Assembly: GCA_025923175.1 (NCBI GenBank)
Contig: JAICGL010000096.1
Location: 1-10,011, forward strand
From: Acidimicrobiia bacterium
GTDB taxonomy: Bacteria > Actinomycetota > Acidimicrobiia > IMCC26256 > BP-133
DNA: 10,011 bases
Direction of reading: 5' to 3'
Part shown: piece after piece, positions 1 to 6,488 of the stretch
Layout: each line of letters begins with the position of its first letter
How positions within the stretch are numbered: the first letter of the stretch is position 1
Position numbers and translations under genes: made by a program
Notes under the pieces: model-generated
Databases searched by the model: none
The model's input: the letters and a program-made list of their open reading frames with translations, nothing else
Told to the model about the DNA's origin: nothing

Positions 1-1
1 C

Positions 2-457
2 TGCCTGGCCGAAAGCGCCCTGGTGCAGGTGGCACCGGTCGTCGACGAGGACGTCGACGTCGTCATCGTCTCGCCCCGGATGGCCGAGGAGCAGCGTTTC
101 GCCGCCCCCCTGGTGATCTGCGGCGAACCGCCGAAGCGGTTGGCGCCCGGTAACGAGGTCATGGCCGTGCTCGGCCGGGCCACGCTCACCGCCGACCACC
201 TCCTCGCCAGCATCCACGCCGCCGCCGCCGGGCTCCGGGTCGTCCAGGAGGAGCACACCGCTTCTCCCCGGCTGGCCGGCCGGGGTCTCGAGGTGCTGGC
301 GCTGCTGGCCTCGGGTGCCGATACCAAGGAGATCGCCGAACAGCTCGGCTACTCCGACCGCACCATCAAGAGCGTCATCCGTGACGTCCAGCAGCGCCTG
401 GGGGTCAAGAACCGCGTGCAAGCGGTGGCGGAGGGGATCCGGCAAGGCCTCATCTGA
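2..457 (+). CDS. LuxR/NarL-type regulator, 5' end cut by the window edge
   Basis: The reading frame is open back to base 2, so the true start lies upstream. The GTG at 23 is probably internal, because the preceding codons (CLAES) match the middle of the neighbouring receiver domains (GESA). The visible N-terminal part is the second half of a receiver-like domain. Where NarL/FixJ receivers carry the phospho-accepting Asp, the strand reads DVVIVSP, which puts Ser at the site. The usual Lys after beta-5 is also absent (VLGRATL). The C-terminal ~60 residues are a GerE/LuxR helix-turn-helix, with GLEVLALLASG, KEIAEQLGYS, RTIKSVIRDV and NRVQAVAEGIRQG. It is therefore probably a DNA-binding regulator of the atypical, phosphorylation-independent kind. 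It lies about 170 bp upstream of a second, related regulator on the same strand. The family call is firm; targets and signal are unknown. Confidence 0.85.
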   Translation, partial: CLAESALVQVAPVVDEDVDVVIVSPRMAEEQRFAAPLVICGEPPKRLAPGNEVMAVLGRATLTADHLLASIHAAAAGLRVVQEEHTASPRLAGRGLEVLALLASGADTKEIAEQLGYSDRTIKSVIRDVQQRLGVKNRVQAVAEGIRQGLI

Positions 458-476
458 TCCCCGTTCCTCAGCACGA

Positions 477-504
477 TTTCCCGACTGGTCGCCCGGTCGG
501 GAAA
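477..504 (+). terminator. Inverted repeat downstream of the first regulator, possible terminator or operator
   Basis: TTTCCCGAC (477-485) and GTCGGGAAA (496-504) are perfect 9-base complements separated by a 10-base loop. They begin 19 bases after the stop codon of the first regulator. As RNA this would form a stable hairpin, but no T-rich run follows, so it is not a textbook intrinsic terminator. It could instead be an operator in the 168-bp gap before the next regulator. The rest of that gap (505-625) shows no clear promoter; it contains only a minor GGCAT-CT-ATGCC inverted repeat at 585-596. Confidence 0.4.
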
Positions 505-625
505 CACGCGCGTTCGGCGGGAAATGGACCGGGGTCGATCGGGTACCCCATTGCACAGCGGCTACGTCCAAAAGTCGGTCCGAAGGCATCTATGCCCTCG
601 GTGGGGCGACTGTTTGGATTCGAGC

Positions 626-1240
626 GTGACCGAAGAACGCCCGTTCCGCATCTGGATCGACGACCACAACCCGATCTTCCGGTTGGGTCTGGGTGCGTGC
701 CTCGAGCCGCCATTCCTGCTGTCCGGGGAGAGCGCTCACTTCTCGCCGCAACCCGACCTGACACGTACCGACATCCTCGTGTTCGAGCTCGATCCGGCGG
801 GGCTTCCCAACGCCTTGCGGCTGGCTCACGAATCCGACCTGCTGCTGGTGACGATCGCCAGCCAGATCGAGGACGAGCTGCTCGTCGAAGCGATCGAGGC
901 GGGCGTCACCGGGGCGATGCTCCGCACCGACGCCAACCCCACCTCCTTCCTCCACACGCTCCGTTCCGCGGCATCCGGCAACGGATCGCTGCCGACGGCC
1001 GTCCTCAGCCGGCTGCTGTCGCGCCCCCGGGCGGGGATGCGCGGTGCCGGCGAGCTCACCGATCGCGAGCTCGGAGTTCTCCGGCTGCTGTCGAAGGGTG
1101 AAAGCACCCGGCAGATCGCCGAGGACCTCTGCTACTCGGAGAAGACGGTCAAGAACATCGTGCACGACGTGCTCGTGCGGATGAACTGCCGCAACCGCGC
1201 TCAGGCCGTCGCCCTGGCCACGAGGCGGGGGATCATCTGA
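626..1240 (+). CDS. Atypical NarL/FixJ-type response regulator (Glu at the phosphosite)
   Basis: This is a 204-residue two-domain regulator. Residues ~8-115 are receiver-like and start RIWIDDHNPIFRLGL, closely matching the start of the receiver-phytase frame downstream. The expected phospho-acceptor Asp is Glu (E54 in LVFELD), the beta-5 Lys is Arg (R100), and the acidic DD pair sits one residue earlier than in the usual DDHP motif. T76 is kept. Residues ~142-204 are a LuxR/GerE helix-turn-helix (LTDRELGVLRLLSKG, RQIAEDLCYSEKTVKNIVHDV, NRAQAVA). Glu at the phosphosite is a known feature of atypical receivers and may mimic the active state, which is inference here. I chose GTG 626 because the receiver fold begins a few residues later, as in the paralogue; the frame is open back to 524. 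A weak GGA lies 7 bases upstream. The regulated genes are unknown, though the secreted-protein genes that follow are obvious candidates. Confidence 0.85.
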   Translation: MTEERPFRIWIDDHNPIFRLGLGACLEPPFLLSGESAHFSPQPDLTRTDILVFELDPAGLPNALRLAHESDLLLVTIASQIEDELLVEAIEAGVTGAMLRTDANPTSFLHTLRSAASGNGSLPTAVLSRLLSRPRAGMRGAGELTDRELGVLRLLSKGESTRQIAEDLCYSEKTVKNIVHDVLVRMNCRNRAQAVALATRRGII

Positions 1241-1289
1241 TGCTTCCCGACGACGCCCCCGGCCGGGCCCCGCCCAAGCGAGGACCTCG

Positions 1290-1628
1290 ATGCATCGTGT
1301 GCTGATCGGCCAGTTTGGAACCGTCGCCCGGATGGGCTTGCGGGAACTCCTCGACGGTCAGGGCATCGAGGTCGTGGCGGAGGCCGAGTCGGCCGAGGGG
1401 ATCGTCTCCTGCGTGAGCGAGGTCCGGCCCGACGTCGTGGTGATCGACCTCGACGACGAGGAGGCCCTCGATACGGCGGAGGAGATCACCTCCGAATTTC
1501 CGGCCATCAAGGTCATCGCCTGTTCCTGCGAAGAGCCTGTCATGCGAGTGTTCCCCCCCTTTCACCACGGCGAGTCGTACGCCTCGAAGCTGAGCGCGGC
1601 CCTCCTCGCCCTCGCGCTTTCGAGCTGA
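1290..1628 (+). CDS. Stand-alone degenerate receiver-domain protein
   Basis: This 112-residue protein consists only of a receiver-like domain, with no output domain. It starts HRVLIGQFGTVARMGL, which aligns without gaps to the NarL-type RVLIADDHPLFREGL and replaces the metal-binding DD pair with Gln-Phe (Q8, F9). The phosphosite Asp survives (D53 in VVVIDLDD). The C-terminal third is shortened: the usual helix-4/beta-5 region with its Lys is gone and the chain runs straight into a hydrophobic helix ending ALLALALSS. Without the acidic pocket, normal phosphorylation is unlikely, so it may act through protein-protein contact with the neighbouring regulators (inference). A clear CGAGGA ribosome site (1279-1284) precedes the ATG by 5 bases. 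It lies 49 bp after the preceding regulator and 52 bp before a small secreted protein, consistent with one transcript. Confidence 0.75.
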   Translation: MHRVLIGQFGTVARMGLRELLDGQGIEVVAEAESAEGIVSCVSEVRPDVVVIDLDDEEALDTAEEITSEFPAIKVIACSCEEPVMRVFPPFHHGESYASKLSAALLALALSS

Positions 1629-1643
1629 GTCTCGGGAGTTCAA

Positions 1644-1661
1644 CCAGGCCTCCCTGGAGGC
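1644..1661. repeat. Short overlapping inverted repeats before the secreted-protein gene
   Basis: CCAGG-N4-CCTGG (1644-1657) overlaps GCCTCC-CT-GGAGGC (1648-1661), just upstream of the ribosome site of the small secreted protein. Either could be a small mRNA hairpin or a dyad operator. In such GC-rich DNA short dyads arise easily by chance, so support is weak. Confidence 0.25.
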
Positions 1662-1680
1662 ACAAAGAAAGGATTATGCG

Positions 1681-1983
1681 ATGTCGACGCGACGTGTCGC
1701 GCTGTCGCTGGCCGCCCTGACCGCACTGGCCACCATGCCGGTGCTGGCCGGGACGCCGGCGGGCGCCTCGGGCGCCATCGTCTCCCCGACTGCCCGGGGC
1801 GAAGACAACGGTGACCCCGAGGCTGGCGAAGACCCCAGTGATGCCGATGAGCCGGTAGACAACTGCCCCACGAAGCAGTGGACCGTCCCGCTCGAACTCA
1901 AGGGTCTCGCCTGCATCCTCCTCCTGCCCAAGCCCGAACCCGGTGGCGAAGGCGGCGGCGGACTCGGCGGCCTGTTCGGGTAG
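1681..1983 (+). CDS. Small secreted acidic/glycine-rich protein, unknown function
   Basis: I do not recognise this 100-residue protein. It opens with a typical Sec signal peptide: basic STRR, a hydrophobic core to about residue 23, and an AGAS-G region near residue 30 that could be the cleavage site. The mature part would be only ~70 residues. An acidic stretch (about 41-60, rich in Asp, Glu and Pro) is followed by a segment with two cysteines (C62, C78) that could form one disulfide, and then a Pro/Gly-rich tail with GGGGLGG. The ATG at 1681 has a good GAAAGGA ribosome site (1667-1673, 7-base spacer). The GH16-propeller gene starts only 11 bases after its stop, so the two are almost certainly co-transcribed and probably exported together. 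It could be a cell-wall or matrix-associated peptide, but no function can be assigned. Confidence 0.75.
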   Translation: MSTRRVALSLAALTALATMPVLAGTPAGASGAIVSPTARGEDNGDPEAGEDPSDADEPVDNCPTKQWTVPLELKGLACILLLPKPEPGGEGGGGLGGLFG

Positions 1984-1994
1984 GACCGCCCACC

Positions 1995-3797
1995 ATGCCC
2001 CGCGGCCTGGGGACGGGACTCCGGCGTAGGACGGCGCCTGCACTGGCCCTCTCGCTGGTGCTGCTCGTCGCAGGAGAACACGTCCCCGCCGCCTCGGGGA
2101 ACGCCCCCCGGCCCGCCAGCCCCTGGGGGGGCGATGCCCGCACTTCGGGCACCCCAATGCGAACGGAACGGCCGGCTGGGCCGAGTGCCCCGCCGGCCGT
2201 TCCCGTTCGTGCGCAACAGTCCGGCCCGGCTGAATCGTCGAAGGAGTGGGTCCTCACCTTCTCCGACGATTTCGACGGCGACTCGCTCGACAGCTCGAAG
2301 TGGTCGAACGGGTTCGGCTGGGGCCAGGGCACCAACAGCGATTTCGGCTGGTGCGACGCGGCCAACAACGTCGTCAGTGGCGGCGTCCTCGCCCAGCGGA
2401 TCGACAAGCGGCCGCAGGGTGGCCAGCCGTACAGCGTCGGCTGCATCCACTCCAAGAACAAGTTCGCCCAGCAGTACGGCTATTGGGAGGCTCGCATCCG
2501 GGCGGCGCGCTGCTTCGGATCCCGCACCGCCTTCTGGGGGAAGCCCAACGACGAGTCGTGGCCGCCGGAGATCGACGTCGTCGAGGTCAACGGCGACGGG
2601 CCGGACCGGGCCCGCCGGGCAAAGTTCACCGCGCACTGGCGCAGGAGCGGGCGGCATCTTCAGAAGCAGGGCGAGTTCGCCGGACCCGACTTTTCTGAGA
2701 ACTACCACGTCTTCGGCGCTGAATGGGACCCCGAAGGGGTGACCTGGTTCGTCGACGGCGTCGAGCGGTTCCGCACTGCGGCCGGGGCCGCCGCCCTCGA
2801 TGACCGCGGCTCCTTCTACACGATCCTCAACTCCCAGGTCATCGACCGGGCCTCGATGTGCGGTGACATTCCGTCCCGGTCGGCGTCGTACGTCGATTGG
2901 GTGCGGGTGTGGACACCCGCGCCGATCGAGGCGGGACCGCCGGTCGGACCGCCCGAGGACGGTGACCCGCAGGGCGACGGCCACTGCCGCTTCCCGGTGC
3001 GGTTGCAGGCCGAGTCGCCACTCCCGCACGGCAGCGGCGAAGCGTCGGGAGCCGTTGCGTCGCAACGCTTCTCCGGCGTCGGCTGGTTCATACGCGACTC
3101 CGGGAACCCCGCCAGCCTCTACGCCTTCCGCCTCGACGGCAATGGCGCTCCCAGGGTGCGGGAGGTGCCGGTGACCGGTGCCGTCAACCGCGACTGGGAG
3201 GACCTCGTCTACAGCACCGGGCCGGACGGGCGGGGCCGCCTGTACATCATCGAGAGCGGCCAGAGCGGCAGCGACCAGTTCATCTACGAGGTGGCGGAAC
3301 CCGACCCCGGGGCCACCCGCACGGCACCGGCCCGCCGTTACCGGTACGACTTCCCGGATCTCCGCTACGCCAACACGGAGTCGGCCTTCATGGTCGGCCG
3401 CCATCTGGCCCTGGTGACGAAGACCGCTCCCGGCCGGATCTACCGCTTCGACCTGTCGGACGGCAGCGCCGGGCGGGGCAAGTACATGGGCAACCTGGTC
3501 GACGCCGACCGCGTGTCGGTGGTGCGGCTCTCGCCGGACCGCCGCACGATGGTGGCGGCCAGCCACACCCAGGCCTTCGTCTACGAGGGCCTGCCGCCGG
3601 TGACCCCGATTCGCGGCGTGGTCGGCAAGAAGCCGAACCGGATCGCCCGTATCGACAGCGACGTCAACGTCGAGGCCGGCGACTGGTTCCCGACCGGCAG
3701 CTGTCAGCTGCTGCTCCTGGCCGAGAACCGCAACACGTACCGGTTGCGCCTCGGTGCGCCGCAGCAGCAGGGCCGGGCGCGCGCCTCACTGGATTAA
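1995..3797 (+). CDS. Secreted GH16-family glycoside hydrolase fused to a C-terminal beta-propeller
   Basis: This 600-residue protein is predicted to be extracellular. Residues 1-~34 look like a signal peptide (RRR, then ALALSLVLLVAG, then AASG), followed by a Pro-rich linker to ~83. Residues ~85-307 form a GH16 jelly-roll. Visible hallmarks are FSDDFDGDSLDSSKW, GYWEARIRA, the active site EIDVVE (nucleophile E192, D194, acid/base E197), YHVFGAEWDPEGVTWFVDG and the last strand YVDWVRVW. The ExDxxE spacing is that of the beta-bulge subgroup, which includes laminarinases, so a beta-1,3-glucan-type substrate is plausible but not proven. Residues ~330-590 resemble a beta-propeller, with DWEDL at 400-404 and repeated YxFRL/YRFDL strands, as in esterase-like/phytase-like propellers. 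ATG 1995 was chosen because it starts the signal peptide; AGGA lies 9 bases upstream. The frame stays open to 1878, but that stretch overlaps the previous gene. Confidence 0.85.
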   Translation: MPRGLGTGLRRRTAPALALSLVLLVAGEHVPAASGNAPRPASPWGGDARTSGTPMRTERPAGPSAPPAVPVRAQQSGPAESSKEWVLTFSDDFDGDSLDSSKWSNGFGWGQGTNSDFGWCDAANNVVSGGVLAQRIDKRPQGGQPYSVGCIHSKNKFAQQYGYWEARIRAARCFGSRTAFWGKPNDESWPPEIDVVEVNGDGPDRARRAKFTAHWRRSGRHLQKQGEFAGPDFSENYHVFGAEWDPEGVTWFVDGVERFRTAAGAAALDDRGSFYTILNSQVIDRASMCGDIPSRSASYVDWVRVWTPAPIEAGPPVGPPEDGDPQGDGHCRFPVRLQAESPLPHGSGEASGAVASQRFSGVGWFIRDSGNPASLYAFRLDGNGAPRVREVPVTGAVNRDWEDLVYSTGPDGRGRLYIIESGQSGSDQFIYEVAEPDPGATRTAPARRYRYDFPDLRYANTESAFMVGRHLALVTKTAPGRIYRFDLSDGSAGRGKYMGNLVDADRVSVVRLSPDRRTMVAASHTQAFVYEGLPPVTPIRGVVGKKPNRIARIDSDVNVEAGDWFPTGSCQLLLLAENRNTYRLRLGAPQQQGRARASLD

Positions 3798-3808
3798 CGG
3801 GTACCTGA

Positions 3809-3832
3809 CCGGGGGTCCAAAGGATTCCCCGG
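3809..3832 (+). terminator. Hairpin after the GH16 gene, possible terminator
   Basis: Eleven bases after the GH16 stop codon, CCGGGGGTCC (3809-3818), loop AAA and GGATTCCCCGG (3822-3832) can pair as a 10-bp RNA stem with two G-U pairs and one bulged C. There is no following T-run, so termination would be of the U-less hairpin type and is uncertain. The 3' arm also forms part of a near-palindrome (GATTCCCC/GGGGGATC, 3823-3838), so a DNA-binding role is an alternative. Confidence 0.4.
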
Positions 3833-3833
3833 G

Positions 3834-3870
3834 GGATCGAAGGTCCCGGTGTTCCGGATCGAAGAGCCCG
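3834..3870 (+). promoter_or_regulatory. Two direct repeats GGATCGAAG-NN-CCCG, 22 bp apart
   Basis: GGATCGAAGNNCCCG occurs at 3834-3848 and again at 3856-3870, with 13 of 15 positions identical and a start-to-start spacing of 22 bp, close to two helical turns. It lies 70-106 bp before the ATG of the receiver-phytase frame. That layout suits tandem binding of a regulator to one DNA face. I saw no convincing -35/-10 pair in 3798-3939, so the assignment rests on the repeat alone. Confidence 0.45.
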
Positions 3871-3939
3871 CACAACGCTGCCGCTTAGCTGCCCGCCGAC
3901 CTCTGTCACCACCGGCGGCGCAATGGTTCGATCAGAGCC

Positions 3940-5520
3940 ATGGACGGCGCCTCTCGTATCTGGCTCGATGACCCGAACCCCATCTTCCGGATGGGCCTTG
4001 CCGCTTCGCTGCGCGACCCCCGGTTCGTGGTCGTGGGCGAGAGCGCCGGATTCGTGCCGACACCGGCGCTGGAGGACATCGACGTTCTCGTCTTCGACCT
4101 CGGCGACGAGCGCAGCCTCGGTTGGACTCTGCCCCGCCGGCAGCGGCGCAGCACCCGGCTGGTGGGCCTCGTGCCCGGTGGCGACATTGAAACGGCGGAA
4201 CGCTCGCAGTGCACCATCCTCGTCCGTTCGGAGCTGACGCCCGAGGGCTTCCGCGACTGCCTCGCATCGGTGGTGGCGGGAGCGTCGGCGACGGCCGGCT
4301 CGGCAGGGCGGTCTGGATCGCCCGGGGGATGGGGGGTGTCCCCCCGACAACGGCGGCGTGAGCCGCACCGGAGCGCGGACAGCAGCCCTGTCGGGTCGGT
4401 CCAGGCCGCTTTGGCCGGTGTCGGAGGCCGGCTGCGGCAAATGGCGAAACGCAAAGGGGCGCTGTTCCTCGTGGTCGCGGCGTTGGCGGCCGGCGCCTAC
4501 GGCCCGACCAATCGGGCGGAGGGTCTGAGCGGATCGACGGCGCCAGTGACACCGCACACCGAAACGACGCCGGTCGAGTCGGCGGGCGACGCCGCCGACG
4601 ACGTCGCGGTATGGGTCAACCAGGCCGACCCTGCCGCCTCACTGGTCATCGGGACCGACAAGCGCGGCGGGCTCGAGTCCTACGACCTCGAAGGCCGGCG
4701 GATCCAGCGGCTCCCGGGATCGGCGGGGACATTCAACAACGTGGACGTCCGCTCGGGGTTTCCGCTCGGCGGGCAGACCGTGACGCTGGTCGGTACGGCC
4801 GGCCGGGAAATGTCGTTCTTCCGGATCGAGCCCGGCACGCGCCAACTCCGCGACGTGGGGGCGCGCGACTTCCCGAACAAGTATTCCGAGGTCGGCTACT
4901 GCATGTACCGCAGCGCCGTCTCGGGCCGCTTCTATGCCTTCATCACCGAGCCCGACGGCGACGTCACGCAGTACGAGCTGTTCGATCAGGGCGGGCGGGT
5001 CGACGCCCGGGTCGTGCGGGAGTGGCCACTGGGTCGGTCAGCCGAGGGCTGCGTCGCCGACGACGCGACCGGCCGCCTGTTCGTCAGCGAGGAGAAGGCG
5101 GGCATCTGGCGTTTCAACGCCGAACCCGACGCCAGCCCGGTCGATCGGGCACAGGTCGACAGGGTCGGCGGTGGAGGCCATCTCGTCGCCGACGTCGAGG
5201 GCCTGGCCCTGGTCGCACAGCCGGGCCCGGACGGGTTCCTGATCGCTTCCTCGCAGGGCGACAACAGCTTCGCCATCTACCGCCGCGGGCAGGACCACGC
5301 CTGGCTCGGGCAACGGGAGGTGGTTGACGGCAGCGCCGCCGACGGCTGTTCCGCCACCGACGGGATCGAGGCGGTGGCCGCCGACCTCGGCCCCGACTTC
5401 CCGGCCGGGATCTTCATCTGCCAGGACGGCGACAACACCGCCCCCGGCTCAGCCGGACGGCAGAACTTCAAGTACATCCGCCTGGACCGGATCCTCGACG
5501 CGTCGAACTTTTCGAAATGA
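3940..5520 (+). CDS. Receiver-like domain joined in frame to a beta-propeller phytase
   Basis: This uninterrupted 526-codon frame has two parts. Residues 1-~112 are receiver-like (RIWLDDPNPIFRMGL, D53 in VFDLG, Arg 96 in place of the conserved Lys) and closely match the regulator at 626-1240, but no helix-turn-helix follows. Residues ~113-167 are a low-complexity linker. From M168, a basic start and hydrophobic stretch (AKRKGALFLVVAALAAGAYG) look like a signal peptide or membrane anchor. Residues ~215-520 are a beta-propeller phytase: DAADDVAVW (217-225), GTDKRGGLESYDLEG, NNVDVR (266-271), EGCVADD, GIWRF, ASSQGDNSFAIY and CQDGDN. This family hydrolyses phytate and related phosphates using calcium held by clustered acidic residues, which are present here. 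The usual DDPA is DDVA. Residues 168-526 (359) match the length of a complete secreted phytase, so translation may really start at 4441, leaving an orphan receiver upstream. Confidence 0.8.
   Translation: MDGASRIWLDDPNPIFRMGLAASLRDPRFVVVGESAGFVPTPALEDIDVLVFDLGDERSLGWTLPRRQRRSTRLVGLVPGGDIETAERSQCTILVRSELTPEGFRDCLASVVAGASATAGSAGRSGSPGGWGVSPRQRRREPHRSADSSPVGSVQAALAGVGGRLRQMAKRKGALFLVVAALAAGAYGPTNRAEGLSGSTAPVTPHTETTPVESAGDAADDVAVWVNQADPAASLVIGTDKRGGLESYDLEGRRIQRLPGSAGTFNNVDVRSGFPLGGQTVTLVGTAGREMSFFRIEPGTRQLRDVGARDFPNKYSEVGYCMYRSAVSGRFYAFITEPDGDVTQYELFDQGGRVDARVVREWPLGRSAEGCVADDATGRLFVSEEKAGIWRFNAEPDASPVDRAQVDRVGGGGHLVADVEGLALVAQPGPDGFLIASSQGDNSFAIYRRGQDHAWLGQREVVDGSAADGCSATDGIEAVAADLGPDFPAGIFICQDGDNTAPGSAGRQNFKYIRLDRILDASNFSK
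4423..4443 (+). promoter_or_regulatory. Possible internal translation start for a stand-alone phytase
   Basis: GGAGG at 4423-4427 lies 13 bases before an in-frame ATG at 4441, exactly where the signal-peptide-like sequence of the phytase begins. The spacer is longer than ideal. If used, this start yields a secreted 359-residue phytase independent of the receiver part. Both products could be made from the same gene. Confidence 0.4.
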
Positions 5521-6488
5521 ACCGGCCCACTGTTCTCGTAGCCGGGCTGCCCCGGTCGGGCACCACATGGCTGGGTGAGGTCCTCGGCCACACCGCCGAT
5601 GCCCGGTATCTCCACGAGCCCGACAATCACCTGGTGCGGCCCGACGCCTGGTGGGCGAAGCGCCAGTTCGGCCCCTACCCCGAACTCCGGCCCGGCTCAG
5701 CCGGTGGCGACTACGACCGGCTCTGGTCGCTGGCTTTCGCCGGCGGCCCCCGCCCCTCACTGCTCTACGCCGGGGCCAGGCTCCTGCAGCGGGCCGGGGC
5801 GTCACAGCTGAGCGGGCGCCTGGCCGGCCGGCAACGCTCCTGGCCGGCGCCCGGCCCGCTGGTGGTCAAGTCTGTCCACTGCGCCCGCTCTCTCGAGTGG
5901 GTCGCCGACCGGTTCGATCCGGCCGTCGTGGTCGTGGAGCGGCACCCGTTCGGCGTGATCTCCAGCTGGCGCAAGCTTGGCTGGAACGATTTTCTCGACA
6001 ACGACCCCGGCGCGCTGCGCTACGCAGCCGCCGTCCTCGGCGTCGATCCCCTCCCGCCGGGAGCACAGTGGCTCGAACGGGCCGCGTGGCACTACGGCGT
6101 GTTGAGCTCGTACCTCGAGCAGGCCCGCAGGCGGCATCCCGACTGGCTGGTCGTCCGCCACGAAGTCCTGTGCTCCGGCCCGGGGCCCGCCTTCCAGCGC
6201 CTGTGCGCCCGTCTCGGTCTGCAGTTCACCGAAGGGACGGCCCGCTTCCTGGCCGCCTCCAACCGTCCCGGCGACGGCTACTCCACCCACCGCCTCTGGC
6301 ACGAGCAGGTCGACGGCGGCCGCAGCCGCCTGACCCCCGCCGAACGTGCCCTGGTGCTGGCCACCCTCGACCGCTTCGCCGTTGGTCAGAACGTGACCAG
6401 CGGCGAACCCGACACCTTCTCGGCGACGAAGTTGACGAAGAAGAATCCGAAGAAGACGGCGTTGCCGACCAGCACGGCGATTGCGTAG
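5517..6488 (+). CDS. PAPS-dependent sulfotransferase family protein
   Basis: This 323-residue protein would transfer a sulfuryl group from PAPS to an acceptor hydroxyl or amine. GLPRSGTTWL (10-19) is the P-loop-like 5'-phosphosulfate-binding motif. VVVERHPFGVISSW (138-151) is the 3'-phosphate-binding motif, with R142 and the Ser pair at 149-150. HEP (33-35) and LVVKSVH (115-121) are also typical. There is no signal peptide, so it acts in the cytoplasm. The ATG overlaps the phytase stop as ATGA (5517-5520), which indicates translational coupling. The acceptor is unknown: glycan, glycolipid and small-molecule acceptors all occur in this superfamily, and a surface polysaccharide would suit the neighbouring GH16 gene (inference). 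The last ~33 residues (from about 291, Lys/Thr-rich) are encoded antisense to the end of the transporter and lie beyond the recognisable fold, so they look like an acquired tail. Confidence 0.85.
   Translation: MNRPTVLVAGLPRSGTTWLGEVLGHTADARYLHEPDNHLVRPDAWWAKRQFGPYPELRPGSAGGDYDRLWSLAFAGGPRPSLLYAGARLLQRAGASQLSGRLAGRQRSWPAPGPLVVKSVHCARSLEWVADRFDPAVVVVERHPFGVISSWRKLGWNDFLDNDPGALRYAAAVLGVDPLPPGAQWLERAAWHYGVLSSYLEQARRRHPDWLVVRHEVLCSGPGPAFQRLCARLGLQFTEGTARFLAASNRPGDGYSTHRLWHEQVDGGRSRLTPAERALVLATLDRFAVGQNVTSGEPDTFSATKLTKKNPKKTALPTSTAIA

Noticed and set aside
541..574. GGGTACC followed by GTCCAAAAG, also seen loosely at 3799-3823
   Set aside because: The spacing between the two elements differs (25 versus 16 bases) and the matches are short, so a shared promoter element is not supported.
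524..625. Upstream extension of the second regulator to ATG 524
   Set aside because: The extra 34 residues do not resemble receiver sequence, and the paralogous domain in the receiver-phytase frame starts just before RIW. GTG 626 fits better.
1878..1994. Upstream extension of the GH16 gene
   Set aside because: It would overlap the small secreted protein gene and bury the signal peptide. ATG 1995 places the signal at the N-terminus.
1674..3566. 630-codon open frame on the - strand
   Set aside because: It lies entirely opposite the secreted protein and GH16 genes. Its residue make-up (Arg/Gly/Pro/Ala-rich, no recognisable motifs) is typical of spurious antisense frames in GC-rich DNA.
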